Shown here piece after piece: positions 8,551 through 16,622 of a DNA stretch of 23,707 nucleotides; within the stretch, counting starts at the first letter, position 1; each line of letters starts with the position of its first letter. A program made the translations under genes and the position numbers. The notes below the pieces were generated by a model. That model searched no databases, was not told the DNA's origin, and saw only the letters and a list, made by a program, of their open reading frames with translations. Source of the stretch: a virus; IMG/VR virus record IMGVR_UViG_3300030430_001450, positions 1 through 23,707 of that record. One strand, given 5' to 3'.

Positions 8551-11010
8551 ATGGCTAGAGTAGACGACACTGGTGGTTCTGGATATGTAATAGATAATGG
8601 TACTGGCTTGAATGTCAGAACAAAACTTAATCAAATCGCTGCTGCTATAAATTCATTAAATAGTGGTACAGGTAATCCAACTATTAATACAGCTTTTCAA
8701 CCACACATAGATACAAGTTCAAACTTATTAAAGATAAGAAATGGAGGTAATGATGGCTATATAACTTTAGGGAATATAAATACGAGTTATTTAGGTTTAT
8801 TACCTTTGTCCGCTGGAAGTGCAACTGAACGAACATTAACTGAACGAATAACTCATGGATATACAAGTGCTTTTCGTTTACCTGTCGGCACAACAGGACA
8901 AAGACCAACAAGTCCTGTCGCTGGGGATTTTAGATTTAATAGTGATCTAAATAATATTGAATTTTATAATGGCTCTTCTTTTATAGCTAGTGGAATAGCT
9001 GCTGGTTCCATAGTTAATGCTGATATAAGTAATAGTGCTGCTATTGCTGGAACTAAATTATCTTTTACGCAAACAGGAACTGGTGCAAATGCTCGAACTG
9101 TAACCAGTAGATTCCAAGATACAATATCAGTTTTAGATTTTATACCTTCAGCACAACACGCAGATATTCGTGCTGGTACTAGCACCTATAATGCTACGGC
9201 TAATATTCAGGCAGCTTTAAATCAAGGTTCAACATCAGGGGTTAGTGTTTATTTGCCTGCTGGTACTTATCAAGTTGAAGATACGATTAATGTAAAAAGT
9301 AATACTCATTTTTTTGGTGCTGGTGAGGCAAGCATTATTAGGATGAAAAGTACAATTGGTAGAGATACAACCCTAGTTCGTACAGGTAGTAGAGATAACA
9401 AAATTAAAAATGTAATTATTGAACATATGACCCTAGATTTTAATAAGGCCAGACATACTGTAAGTGGTGGTACAAAGCCTACTGACCCTCGTATAAATGA
9501 TGGTGCTGCATTAGCTTCAAATGATGCAAATTTTTCTAGTACTTTTACTGTTAATGGTGGAAGTGATGATTTTGGTGGCGATGTTTTTCAAGATATAAAC
9601 GCTACTACTTTATGTATTTGTTTTAGTGAGAATGTTCTTATAAATAATGTAAAAGCTCTCAACGCTTATAAGCATTGTATAGATGTGACTTCGCCAAAAT
9701 ATAGGCGAAGTGCTAGTGGTAGTGCAACAAAAACAACACCTCAGATTTACGATACCATAGCTCGTAATGCGACTGTAGCTGGTTCAAGTAAAACAATTAC
9801 TGTCAGTTTAACTGCACATGGTTTTAGTGTTGACGATCAAATCTTCTTAAGAATTACTGGTAGCACAGCACATGATGGTTTATATGATGTAGTTACAGTA
9901 GCAGACGCTAATACGTTTACAGTTACAACAGATTCAACTGTCAGTATAAATTCTGGAACGGCTTGTGTTGTAATACAAGATCAAGGTTGCAAAAATGTAA
10001 TTCTTCAAAACTGTTACGCTGAAGGAAGTGGCGATGACAATATTACAACGCACTTTTCAACTGATATTTTAATTACGGGTTGTGAGTCTAGAAATCCATC
10101 AGGAGTTTTAATACCAGCTAATAGTAACTGTTATGAAATAGATGACGGAAGTCGTAATGTAACAATTTCAAATTGTCTCGGTGTCGCAGGTTGTAAAGGA
10201 TTACAAATAAAAGGACATGATTATGCACCAGCACCTTATAACATTACAGTAGACGGATTACGATTAGTTAATTGTGCTGAAGGTATGGATATAAAACACA
10301 CAGGCAGAGGTGTCCTTACTTTTAGCAATACAAGTTTAGGTGGTGATACGATTACAAATCCAGATCATCAAATCAGAAATGGCAGTATTGCATACTCAGG
10401 TGCAAGTCCTACTGCTAAAAATGTAACAATATCAAATGTACAGATTATTGCACCAAGAGGAGTTATAACTGGAACTACCAAAACTTTAGTAAAAGTAGGC
10501 AGACAAATTCAATTATATGCTTATGAAAACGTAGTTTTTAGTAATATTATGATTCAAGATGGTTCGTTTGATTTGGCAGGTGACTCTAAACCAGCAGTAG
10601 GTGGAAGTGATGGTACAAACTCAGATGCGTCAACAGATATAACTGAAGTAATTTATGTATTTTACAATGCTAAAAACATAATTTTTAAAAATTTAGCGAT
10701 TATGGGTTTTAGAAATGCTGTTAAAGGTTTTCGTTGCACAACTTCATTTGCAGATCATCTTGCAGTTGATGGATTTATTTCTCAAGACGGCCCACCTATT
10801 GCTTTTGAAATTACAGGTAATAGTGCAAACCCACCGGCAACAGGCCAATTAGATAATTATTTTATTGTTGGAAATCATAGTTCTACTTCTGGAAGTATTG
10901 GTATAAGAAATACATTAGATAGATTCTTTATAGAATCACACGGCGGTAGGGTTGTGGGTTATGAGGATAATATAGCTTCAGCAACTTCCGTTACTACTCA
11001 AGAAGGTTAA
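8551..11010 (+). CDS. Tailspike / tail fibre with pectate-lyase-like beta-helix
   Basis: An 819-residue probable receptor-binding protein or glycan depolymerase. The N-terminal ~75 residues (YVIDNGTGLNVRTKLNQI...DTSSNLLKIRNGGNDGYITL) match the start of the next fibre and probably form the virion-attachment module. A GQRPTSPVAGDFRFNSDLNNIEFYNG segment, common in phage fibres, follows. From about residue 190 a right-handed beta-helix starts with VLDFIPSAQHADIRAG, then NIQAALNQ...VSVYLPAGTYQVEDTI, typical of Pectate_lyase_3-type spikes. Many parallel strands (NVIIEHMTLDF, NVILQNCYAEGSGDDNI, NVTISNCLGV, NVTISNVQI) follow. An FCCH-like domain (HGFSVDDQ, about 405-480) interrupts the helix. No enzymatic substrate can be named. 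Confidence 0.85.
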   Translation: MARVDDTGGSGYVIDNGTGLNVRTKLNQIAAAINSLNSGTGNPTINTAFQPHIDTSSNLLKIRNGGNDGYITLGNINTSYLGLLPLSAGSATERTLTERITHGYTSAFRLPVGTTGQRPTSPVAGDFRFNSDLNNIEFYNGSSFIASGIAAGSIVNADISNSAAIAGTKLSFTQTGTGANARTVTSRFQDTISVLDFIPSAQHADIRAGTSTYNATANIQAALNQGSTSGVSVYLPAGTYQVEDTINVKSNTHFFGAGEASIIRMKSTIGRDTTLVRTGSRDNKIKNVIIEHMTLDFNKARHTVSGGTKPTDPRINDGAALASNDANFSSTFTVNGGSDDFGGDVFQDINATTLCICFSENVLINNVKALNAYKHCIDVTSPKYRRSASGSATKTTPQIYDTIARNATVAGSSKTITVSLTAHGFSVDDQIFLRITGSTAHDGLYDVVTVADANTFTVTTDSTVSINSGTACVVIQDQGCKNVILQNCYAEGSGDDNITTHFSTDILITGCESRNPSGVLIPANSNCYEIDDGSRNVTISNCLGVAGCKGLQIKGHDYAPAPYNITVDGLRLVNCAEGMDIKHTGRGVLTFSNTSLGGDTITNPDHQIRNGSIAYSGASPTAKNVTISNVQIIAPRGVITGTTKTLVKVGRQIQLYAYENVVFSNIMIQDGSFDLAGDSKPAVGGSDGTNSDASTDITEVIYVFYNAKNIIFKNLAIMGFRNAVKGFRCTTSFADHLAVDGFISQDGPPIAFEITGNSANPPATGQLDNYFIVGNHSSTSGSIGIRNTLDRFFIESHGGRVVGYEDNIASATSVTTQEG

Positions 11011-11071
11011 TTAAATGATTTTTTGCTTTTATTCTAGCTTCAACTTAAGATATTATTAAACAGGAAAAGTA

Positions 11072-14000
11072 ATGGCAGTAGCAACAGATTATGTTATAGC
11101 AAACGGAACAGGAACTGCCGTGCTTGCAGACCTTAATTCTGTTTTTGGTGCGATAGTAACTAATAATTCAAGTAATAGCGAACCACCGACAAAATACGCT
11201 TATATGTTATGGGCAGATACGTCTGCAAACTTATTAAAAATAAGAAACTCTGGTAATGATGCTTGGATTACTCTTTTTACTTTAGCTGGTGGTGTGGATG
11301 TAGATGCTGATAGTACTTTTGGAGGAACTATAAAGACTACTGGCAATCAAATAACTATAGAAGGTGTTGCACCTGTTTTAACTTTTACTGAGACTAATGA
11401 TAACCCTGATTACCAAATATCAGGGAATGGTGGTGCTTTAACTTTTAAAGACACCACTAATAACGCTGAAAGGTTAAAAATTAGTTCTAATGGCAACATA
11501 CAAATCCCAAACGATGGCGTAAGACTACAATTCGGTGCTTCTCAAGATTTAGATATTTTTCACCATGGAGGTAATTCTCTTATAGCTAATCATACAGGTA
11601 CATTATTAATACATTCAGATAATTTAGACCTTAGACCAAATACAAATAGCGGTGAAGTTTATTTACGCTGCACTCAAGATAGTAGTGTAGAGCTTAGGTT
11701 TGACTCTGTTAAAAAGTTAGAGACAACCTCAACTGGAATAGATGTAGATGGTTCTGTTACAGCAAACGATATTATTACTGCTGGTGCTTTATTACACGAA
11801 GGTGATACTGATACCTTAGTACATTTTTCTGCTGCTGATACTATAGATTTAAAAACTAGCGGAACAGAAAGACTTAGAATAAATAATTCTGGTGTTAGTT
11901 TATTTGGTGTTTTATATACCAATGGCAGAAATATTAGTTTAGGAGATAGTGGTAGTGCTACTGATGATCGTATAACTTTTGGAGAATCTCAAGACCTACA
12001 AATTTATCACGATGGAACGGACAGTTACATAAAAAATACTACTAATGATTTAATTATTGAAAGTACTGGAGATGATGTTTTTGTTAAAGCTGCGGATAAT
12101 ATGTTTTTTCATGTTCAGGGAACAGAAACAGGTATAAATATTGCTGGGAATGGATCAACAGACCTCTTTTTTGACAACAGTAAAAAACTTGAGACAACTT
12201 CAAACGGTATAGATATAAATTCAACGGGTTCTGGTAATGGACTTATAAGAATCAATGGAGCCTTAGGAAGTACAGAAGGAATTATAATTCAGAGAGATGG
12301 CACAGAAGCGAGTCGAATAAGTCATAGTAACTCTGCTGATTTAATTTTCAGCATGGGTTCAAGTGTTGCAACAAAATTAAAACTTACATCTGGTGGTAAT
12401 TTACAAATACCAGTAGACAACGCAAAACTACAATTAGGTGCTTCTCAAGATCTAAGTTTATATCACAATGGTAGTAACAATAGTTCGTTTATAGATAACA
12501 CCACAGGAGATTTAACCATTAGAGGTGGTGGCGGTAATATTCTTATTCATCCTGTTAATAATGAAACTGCAATATATGCAATAGCTAATGCACAAGTACA
12601 GCTTAGATATGATAACAGCACCAAACTAGAAACAACTTCAACTGGAATCGAAGTTGTAAATACCGCTGCTGACATAAATATTAGGTCTAGTACTTCTTCT
12701 AACAGTGGTGGTGGTCAGATTACATTTGAAAACGTAGATGGTAATGGTCAACCTAGAGATGTAGTAAGAATAAAAGGCGACACATCTGGTAATGGAGGAT
12801 ACGGTGAGTTAACTTTACAAACAGCTTTTAACAATACTTTAAATGATCGTTTAGTTATTAAAAAAGATGGCAACATACAAATACCAAATGACAACGCAGT
12901 ACTACAATTAGGTGCTAGTCAAGATTTAGAGATTGTTCATACAGGTAGTCAAAGTACAATTCAAAGCACTAATGTTGATAATCTTACGCTGAGACAGCAA
13001 TATGGTGGTGGTTATTTGTTTATTCACGGAGATAATGTACATTTAAGATCCCAAGCAACTAACGAACTATACCTTGCTGCAAATAACAATAATGCCGTAA
13101 AACTCTACTTTGACAACTCACAAAAGTTTGAGACAACCTCAGAAGGTGGAACACTTACAGGTCGTCTGACAATATCAGATACAAGTCCAATAATTAATTT
13201 TACAGATACTAACAATGATTCTGATTTTAGAATCCAAGTAGAATCTGGAAGTTTTATAATTGAAGATGCAACAAATAGTTTTGCTGACAGATTTTTAATA
13301 GATTCTAACGGAAACATCCAAATACCAGCAGATAACGCAAAACTACAAATCGGTGCTGGTCAAGATTTACAGCTATTTCATACAGGTACTTACAGTAATA
13401 TTTATAACGCCACAGGTGATTTAGATATATCATCTGACGTAACAAGGTTAAAAAATGGCAATAGAACTGAAAACTTTGCTGCATTTATAAACAACGGACA
13501 AGCTGAACTTTACTTTGACAACAGTAAAAAATTTGAGACAACTTCAACGGGAGCTAAAGTTACAGATAATTTCAGCATAACTGACGCTGCTGGTGGTCAA
13601 AGACTGCTAATGGGTAATCAGGATAGTGCTGGTGCTAACTGTCCAAAAATACTTAATTCTGGTAATGGAATACTTACTATTGGTATTGGAGATAGTTGGT
13701 CAGGAGATGGTGGTACTCTTACAGAGCAGTTTAAAATATTAAAAGATGGCAGCGTACAAATACCCGCAGATAATAAAAAACTACAACTCGGTGCTAGTCA
13801 GGATTTACAAATTTATCACGATGGAAATAATACTGTTATAGACAACAATACAGGAAATTTATATGTACAGAGTGAAGGCAGTATTTTAATTCAAGGAACT
13901 AATAATGAAAGTGCTATTTCATACATTACAAACGGAGCCGTAGAACTGTTTTTTGACAACAGTAAAAAGTTTGAGACACTTAGCGATGGTGTTAATATTA

Positions 14001-15127
14001 CTGGTACTTTAAAAGTTAATGGTTCTGCTATTTCAACTGGTGGTTTAGGTAATGTTGTTGAAGATACTTCACCACAACTAGGCGGTGCTTTAGATACTAA
14101 TAATCAAAATATTGAATTTGGTGACGTTGGTAGCTTAACTCAAAACCGCTTAAGGTTTGGTGCTAGTAATGATTTATCTATATTTCATGATGCTAATAGT
14201 TCAACAAACTTTATATCTACTGTTGGTAATAATTCCTGTTCAATTACAAGTGAAAGAACTGATTTTAAAAATGGTAGCAACAATGAGACTCTTGCCTCAT
14301 TTATAGCTGATGGGGCAGTAGAACTCTATTATGACAACAGTAAAAAAGCTGAAACTACAACAAATGGATTTCAGGTAAGTAATGGAAATTTAGATATATT
14401 TAACACATCTGGTGGTGCAAACATAAGAAATATATCTTCATCTGGTTCGTTTTTTATAGGTAATCCAAATAATGGCGATTTAGCTTTATATGTTCAAGAC
14501 AGTACAGATAATAATATAGTTTTACAAGTTAACACTGGCGAAAAAATGCTTGAATGCACTGCTGGTGGATCAACTGACCTGTATCATCATGGCACTAAAA
14601 AGTTTGAGACAACTTCATCTGGAGTTACTATTACAGGTAATTTAGCTGTACCTTCTGGTAATGGTATTGATTTTAGTGCTACTGGTGATGGGTCTGGTAC
14701 AACTTCAAGTGAACTTTTAGATGATTATGAGGAAGGAACTTGGACTCCTACTTTAAGAGGAGGTAGTAATAATGCTAGTGGCTATTCTATTCAATCTGGG
14801 TCTTATACAAAAGTAGGAAGAAAAGTAACAGTTAGTTGGGCAATTGAAATAACAGGCAAGGGTTCAATGTCAGGTGATTTACATATAATTGGTTTACCCT
14901 TTGGAGTAGCAAGTAATATAACTGGTTCTAGTATTGAATCTTCTGGTATTTGTGGTTTTTGGAAACACGTTGACCCTAACTTATCACATATTACTGCTAT
15001 AGCTGATGATGCTGATGCAATATATTTAAGAGGTACGGCTGGTCCAGAAGATGACCCTGATCAACTAACTGCTAGTGATATTGATAGTGATTTTACTGTT
15101 CGTGGTACTGTTACTTATTTTGCATAA
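11072..15127 (+). CDS. Long repeat-built tail fibre
   Basis: A 1351-residue fibre. The N-terminus (YVIANGTGTAVLADLN...DTSANLLKIRNSGNDAWITL) is homologous to that of the preceding spike. The shaft is built from seven modules of about 125-158 residues, each with I.IP.DNAKLQLGASQDL.I.HDG, a TGDL.I strand and ELYFDNSKKFETTSTG. The C-terminal ~160 residues start with the ELLDDYEEGTWTPTL cap seen in many marine phage fibres, followed by YTKVGRKVTVSW and a compact beta domain that probably binds the host (inference). The start is supported by AGGAAA shortly before ATG. The 61-bp gap upstream contains TTGCTT and TAAGAT 17 bp apart, which could be a weak promoter. Confidence 0.88.
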   Translation: MAVATDYVIANGTGTAVLADLNSVFGAIVTNNSSNSEPPTKYAYMLWADTSANLLKIRNSGNDAWITLFTLAGGVDVDADSTFGGTIKTTGNQITIEGVAPVLTFTETNDNPDYQISGNGGALTFKDTTNNAERLKISSNGNIQIPNDGVRLQFGASQDLDIFHHGGNSLIANHTGTLLIHSDNLDLRPNTNSGEVYLRCTQDSSVELRFDSVKKLETTSTGIDVDGSVTANDIITAGALLHEGDTDTLVHFSAADTIDLKTSGTERLRINNSGVSLFGVLYTNGRNISLGDSGSATDDRITFGESQDLQIYHDGTDSYIKNTTNDLIIESTGDDVFVKAADNMFFHVQGTETGINIAGNGSTDLFFDNSKKLETTSNGIDINSTGSGNGLIRINGALGSTEGIIIQRDGTEASRISHSNSADLIFSMGSSVATKLKLTSGGNLQIPVDNAKLQLGASQDLSLYHNGSNNSSFIDNTTGDLTIRGGGGNILIHPVNNETAIYAIANAQVQLRYDNSTKLETTSTGIEVVNTAADINIRSSTSSNSGGGQITFENVDGNGQPRDVVRIKGDTSGNGGYGELTLQTAFNNTLNDRLVIKKDGNIQIPNDNAVLQLGASQDLEIVHTGSQSTIQSTNVDNLTLRQQYGGGYLFIHGDNVHLRSQATNELYLAANNNNAVKLYFDNSQKFETTSEGGTLTGRLTISDTSPIINFTDTNNDSDFRIQVESGSFIIEDATNSFADRFLIDSNGNIQIPADNAKLQIGAGQDLQLFHTGTYSNIYNATGDLDISSDVTRLKNGNRTENFAAFINNGQAELYFDNSKKFETTSTGAKVTDNFSITDAAGGQRLLMGNQDSAGANCPKILNSGNGILTIGIGDSWSGDGGTLTEQFKILKDGSVQIPADNKKLQLGASQDLQIYHDGNNTVIDNNTGNLYVQSEGSILIQGTNNESAISYITNGAVELFFDNSKKFETLSDGVNITGTLKVNGSAISTGGLGNVVEDTSPQLGGALDTNNQNIEFGDVGSLTQNRLRFGASNDLSIFHDANSSTNFISTVGNNSCSITSERTDFKNGSNNETLASFIADGAVELYYDNSKKAETTTNGFQVSNGNLDIFNTSGGANIRNISSSGSFFIGNPNNGDLALYVQDSTDNNIVLQVNTGEKMLECTAGGSTDLYHHGTKKFETTSSGVTITGNLAVPSGNGIDFSATGDGSGTTSSELLDDYEEGTWTPTLRGGSNNASGYSIQSGSYTKVGRKVTVSWAIEITGKGSMSGDLHIIGLPFGVASNITGSSIESSGICGFWKHVDPNLSHITAIADDADAIYLRGTAGPEDDPDQLTASDIDSDFTVRGTVTYFA
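11494..14625 (+). repeat. Seven imperfect modules inside the fibre gene
   Basis: The DNA reading GASQDL (or GESQDL, GAGQDL, GASNDL) recurs near 11533, 11980, 12437, 12911, 13352, 13790 and 14160, giving spacings of about 370-475 bp. The companion motif FDNSKKFETTSTG occurs eight times in variant forms. The copies are diverged at DNA level, so this is an old protein-level repeat rather than a fresh tandem duplication. Confidence 0.85.
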
Positions 15128-15171
15128 TAATTTAGACCGAGCTAAGTCTATAAACTAAGCCTAAACCTGTT

Positions 15172-15186
15172 TTAATCGGAGATTAA
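15172..15186 (+). promoter_or_regulatory. Hairpin presenting the Shine-Dalgarno
   Basis: TTAATC-GGA-GATTAA is a perfect 6-bp inverted repeat with a three-base loop. It contains the GGAG (15178-15181) that lies 10 bases before the ATG at 15192. A second small stem, TAGAC/GTCTA with an 8-base loop, lies just upstream at 15133-15150. The stem is AT-rich and weak, so a regulatory effect is only possible. Confidence 0.35.
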
Positions 15187-15191
15187 TCCTA

Positions 15192-15500
15192 ATGGCACTT
15201 ACAGAGTCAATCGAGTACGACAAAATAGAGGTTGTAGGCATATATAAAACTGTGCAGGTAAGAAAATCACTTGTAATTAAAAGAGATGGAACAGAAATTT
15301 CAAGATCGTATAATAGATATATTTTAAATTGTGGTACGTTAGATGCTTCAAATAATTTAATTGACAATCCATTAGATAAAGAAGCTGATGGAGTTACTGC
15401 AATTCCTGATGAAGTTAAAAATATTTGTGGTATTGTTTGGACTGATGATGTAAAATCGGCTTATAAAGCTAAACTTATAGCAACTAAATCTGAACTCTAA
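15192..15500 (+). CDS. Small fibre-associated protein of unknown function
   Basis: A 102-residue soluble protein beginning MALTESIEYDKIEVVGIYKTVQVRKSLVIKRDGTEISRSYNR and ending in a helical VKNICGIVWTDDVKSAYKAKLI. I recall similar ~100-residue proteins directly after tail fibre genes in marine phages, always next to a partner like the following gene. No function is established to my knowledge, and a minor structural or fibre-assembly role is inferred from position. Its TAA overlaps the next ATG by one base. Confidence 0.75.
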   Translation: MALTESIEYDKIEVVGIYKTVQVRKSLVIKRDGTEISRSYNRYILNCGTLDASNNLIDNPLDKEADGVTAIPDEVKNICGIVWTDDVKSAYKAKLIATKSEL

Positions 15501-15835
15501 TGGCAATTACTAAAACTTGGGAAATTAACACCTGTAAAAGAGACATTGCAGATGGTTTCATAAAAGAAATTATTTTTCGTCTAAAAGCAATGGATGGTGA
15601 AACAGAAGTAGAAGGTACAAGGCAAACTGGTTCTGTCTTTTTTGAAAAGCCGTCAAAATTACCATCTGAATTTATTGCTTTTGATACAAGTAAAAAAACC
15701 CCGACAGCAGATACCATGATCACATGGGTCAAAGAATCTTTGGGAACTACTCAAGTAACTGCAATGGAGACAGCAATGGATAATGCTGTTACACTAATAC
15801 AAACACCTGTTGAAGCTACAGGAACACCTTTTTAA
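15500..15835 (+). CDS. Small conserved phage protein, partner of the preceding gene
   Basis: A 111-residue protein starting MAITKTWEINTCKRDIADGFIKEIIFRLKAMDG. The middle is beta-rich (GSVFFEKPSKLPSEFIAFD) and the tail helical (MITWVKESLGTTQVTAMETAMDNAV). This layout, with a WV...LG..QV..ME helix and a short TPVEATGTPF end, is familiar from marine phage neighbourhoods beside tail fibres, but no biochemical role is known to me. TAATG coupling to the upstream gene implies co-translation. Confidence 0.75.
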   Translation: MAITKTWEINTCKRDIADGFIKEIIFRLKAMDGETEVEGTRQTGSVFFEKPSKLPSEFIAFDTSKKTPTADTMITWVKESLGTTQVTAMETAMDNAVTLIQTPVEATGTPF

Positions 15836-15853
15836 AATTATCTACAAAAAACT

Positions 15854-16060
15854 ATGACAAAACCTACAACAGATAAGTTGCAACTTGAGTTAAAAGAAAA
15901 CAAAGAAAAAGTACAACAACTTACTAATATGGTTAACAGTTTACAGATAAGGAATATTCAAATTGAAGCTGTTTTAGCTGATCGTTTAACTGATTTTTCC
16001 CAAGAAAATAAAGAGCAAGTAAAGCAAGACGCTGAAGGTCTTTACGGCAAAATTAGTTAA
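15854..16060 (+). CDS. Small coiled-coil protein
   Basis: A 68-residue hydrophilic protein. Residues about 7-50 (DKLQLELKENKEKVQQLTNMVNSLQIRNIQIEAVL, read in parts) have a heptad pattern of Leu/Val/Ile and should form a coiled coil, with a charged tail after it. It follows the fibre-associated pair on the same strand with an 18-bp gap. It could be a fibre or tail accessory. No family function recognised. Confidence 0.65.
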   Translation: MTKPTTDKLQLELKENKEKVQQLTNMVNSLQIRNIQIEAVLADRLTDFSQENKEQVKQDAEGLYGKIS

Positions 16061-16187
16061 TTTTACTCTGCATCTGCCTTGTCATCATTCCTGTTATTAA
16101 ATATAACGGAGCTATGGTTGGTATTATAAGCAGCATTGATATAATAAGGCTATGACTTATTGCACGGAGGATAGCTTCTTTAATCAT
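16053..16187 (-). CDS. Candidate 44-residue single-span membrane protein (antisense to the operon)
   Basis: On the minus strand an ATG at 16187 opens 44 codons to TAA at 16053. The product has a basic N-terminus (MIKEAILRAISHS), one hydrophobic segment (about 13-33, LIISMLLIIPTIAPLYLITG) and an amphipathic tail (MMTRQMQSKIN). The ORF fills almost exactly the gap between two plus-strand genes: it overlaps the end of one by 6 bp and the start of the next by 2 bp. No Shine-Dalgarno is visible, and it lies against the direction of its neighbours, so it may be a chance ORF. AT-rich DNA readily gives hydrophobic shadow peptides. Confidence 0.4.
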   Translation of the reverse strand: MIKEAILRAISHSLIISMLLIIPTIAPLYLITGMMTRQMQSKIN

Positions 16188-16404
16188 GTTTCAAAAAATA
16201 GCTAATGTTTTAAGTATTATTTCATTTTTAATGGTAGCTTCCATGAGTGGTGGAGCATACTTTGGTTACAAGTATGTAACTTCAGAACAGTTTAAATCTA
16301 GAGTAATGAATGAAATATTAGATAATGTACAAGGCATGATGCCAAAATTATTAGATAATGGTTTACCTAAAATGACAGGCCCATCAATGCCGATCATTAA
16401 ATGA
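16186..16404 (+). CDS. Small single-span membrane protein, cyanophage-like
   Basis: A 72-residue protein with one N-terminal membrane segment (about 7-29, NVLSIISFLMVASMSGGAYFG) and a soluble tail ending KMTGPSMPIIK. The tail, with SEQFKSRVMNEILDNVQGMMPKLL, is helical. I recall close relatives in marine cyanophage genomes, annotated only as hypothetical. A GGAGG lies 15 bases before the ATG, further than usual, but no closer in-frame start exists. ATGA coupling links it to the next gene. It may act in the host inner membrane. Confidence 0.7.
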   Translation: MFQKIANVLSIISFLMVASMSGGAYFGYKYVTSEQFKSRVMNEILDNVQGMMPKLLDNGLPKMTGPSMPIIK

Positions 16405-16622
16405 TTTTTGGTTTTGTAAAAAAATTAGTAAAATATTATGTTAATAAATTAGTACATTGGCTGCGTATGCAAAAATTTAATTTAGAACTAGATAACGATA
16501 TAAAAAAGTATCATGAAAAATTAGATAAAAAAGTAAAAAAACCAAAAATTATAGAAAAAGGTAAATTTGGAGAAGATGGTTGGTCTATTTCTATAGGGGA
16601 TGTAAAAGATGGAGATACCTGA
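16401..16622 (+). CDS. Small basic amphipathic protein of unknown function
   Basis: A 73-residue, lysine-rich protein. Residues 1-24 (IFGFVKKLVKYYVNKLVHWLR) form an amphipathic helix with hydrophobic and basic faces that could lie on a membrane. The middle is a charged helix, and the end (GEDGWSISIGDVKDGDT) is a short beta-like stretch. It overlaps the membrane protein gene before it by 4 bp and the proline-rich gene after it by 14 bp, so all three are probably translated together. No family function recognised. Confidence 0.65.
   Translation: MIFGFVKKLVKYYVNKLVHWLRMQKFNLELDNDIKKYHEKLDKKVKKPKIIEKGKFGEDGWSISIGDVKDGDT

Noticed and set aside
11072-15127. Diversity-generating retroelement target in the long fibre.
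   Set aside because: No reverse transcriptase or template repeat is visible in the window, and the repeats are spread through the shaft rather than forming a variable/template pair.
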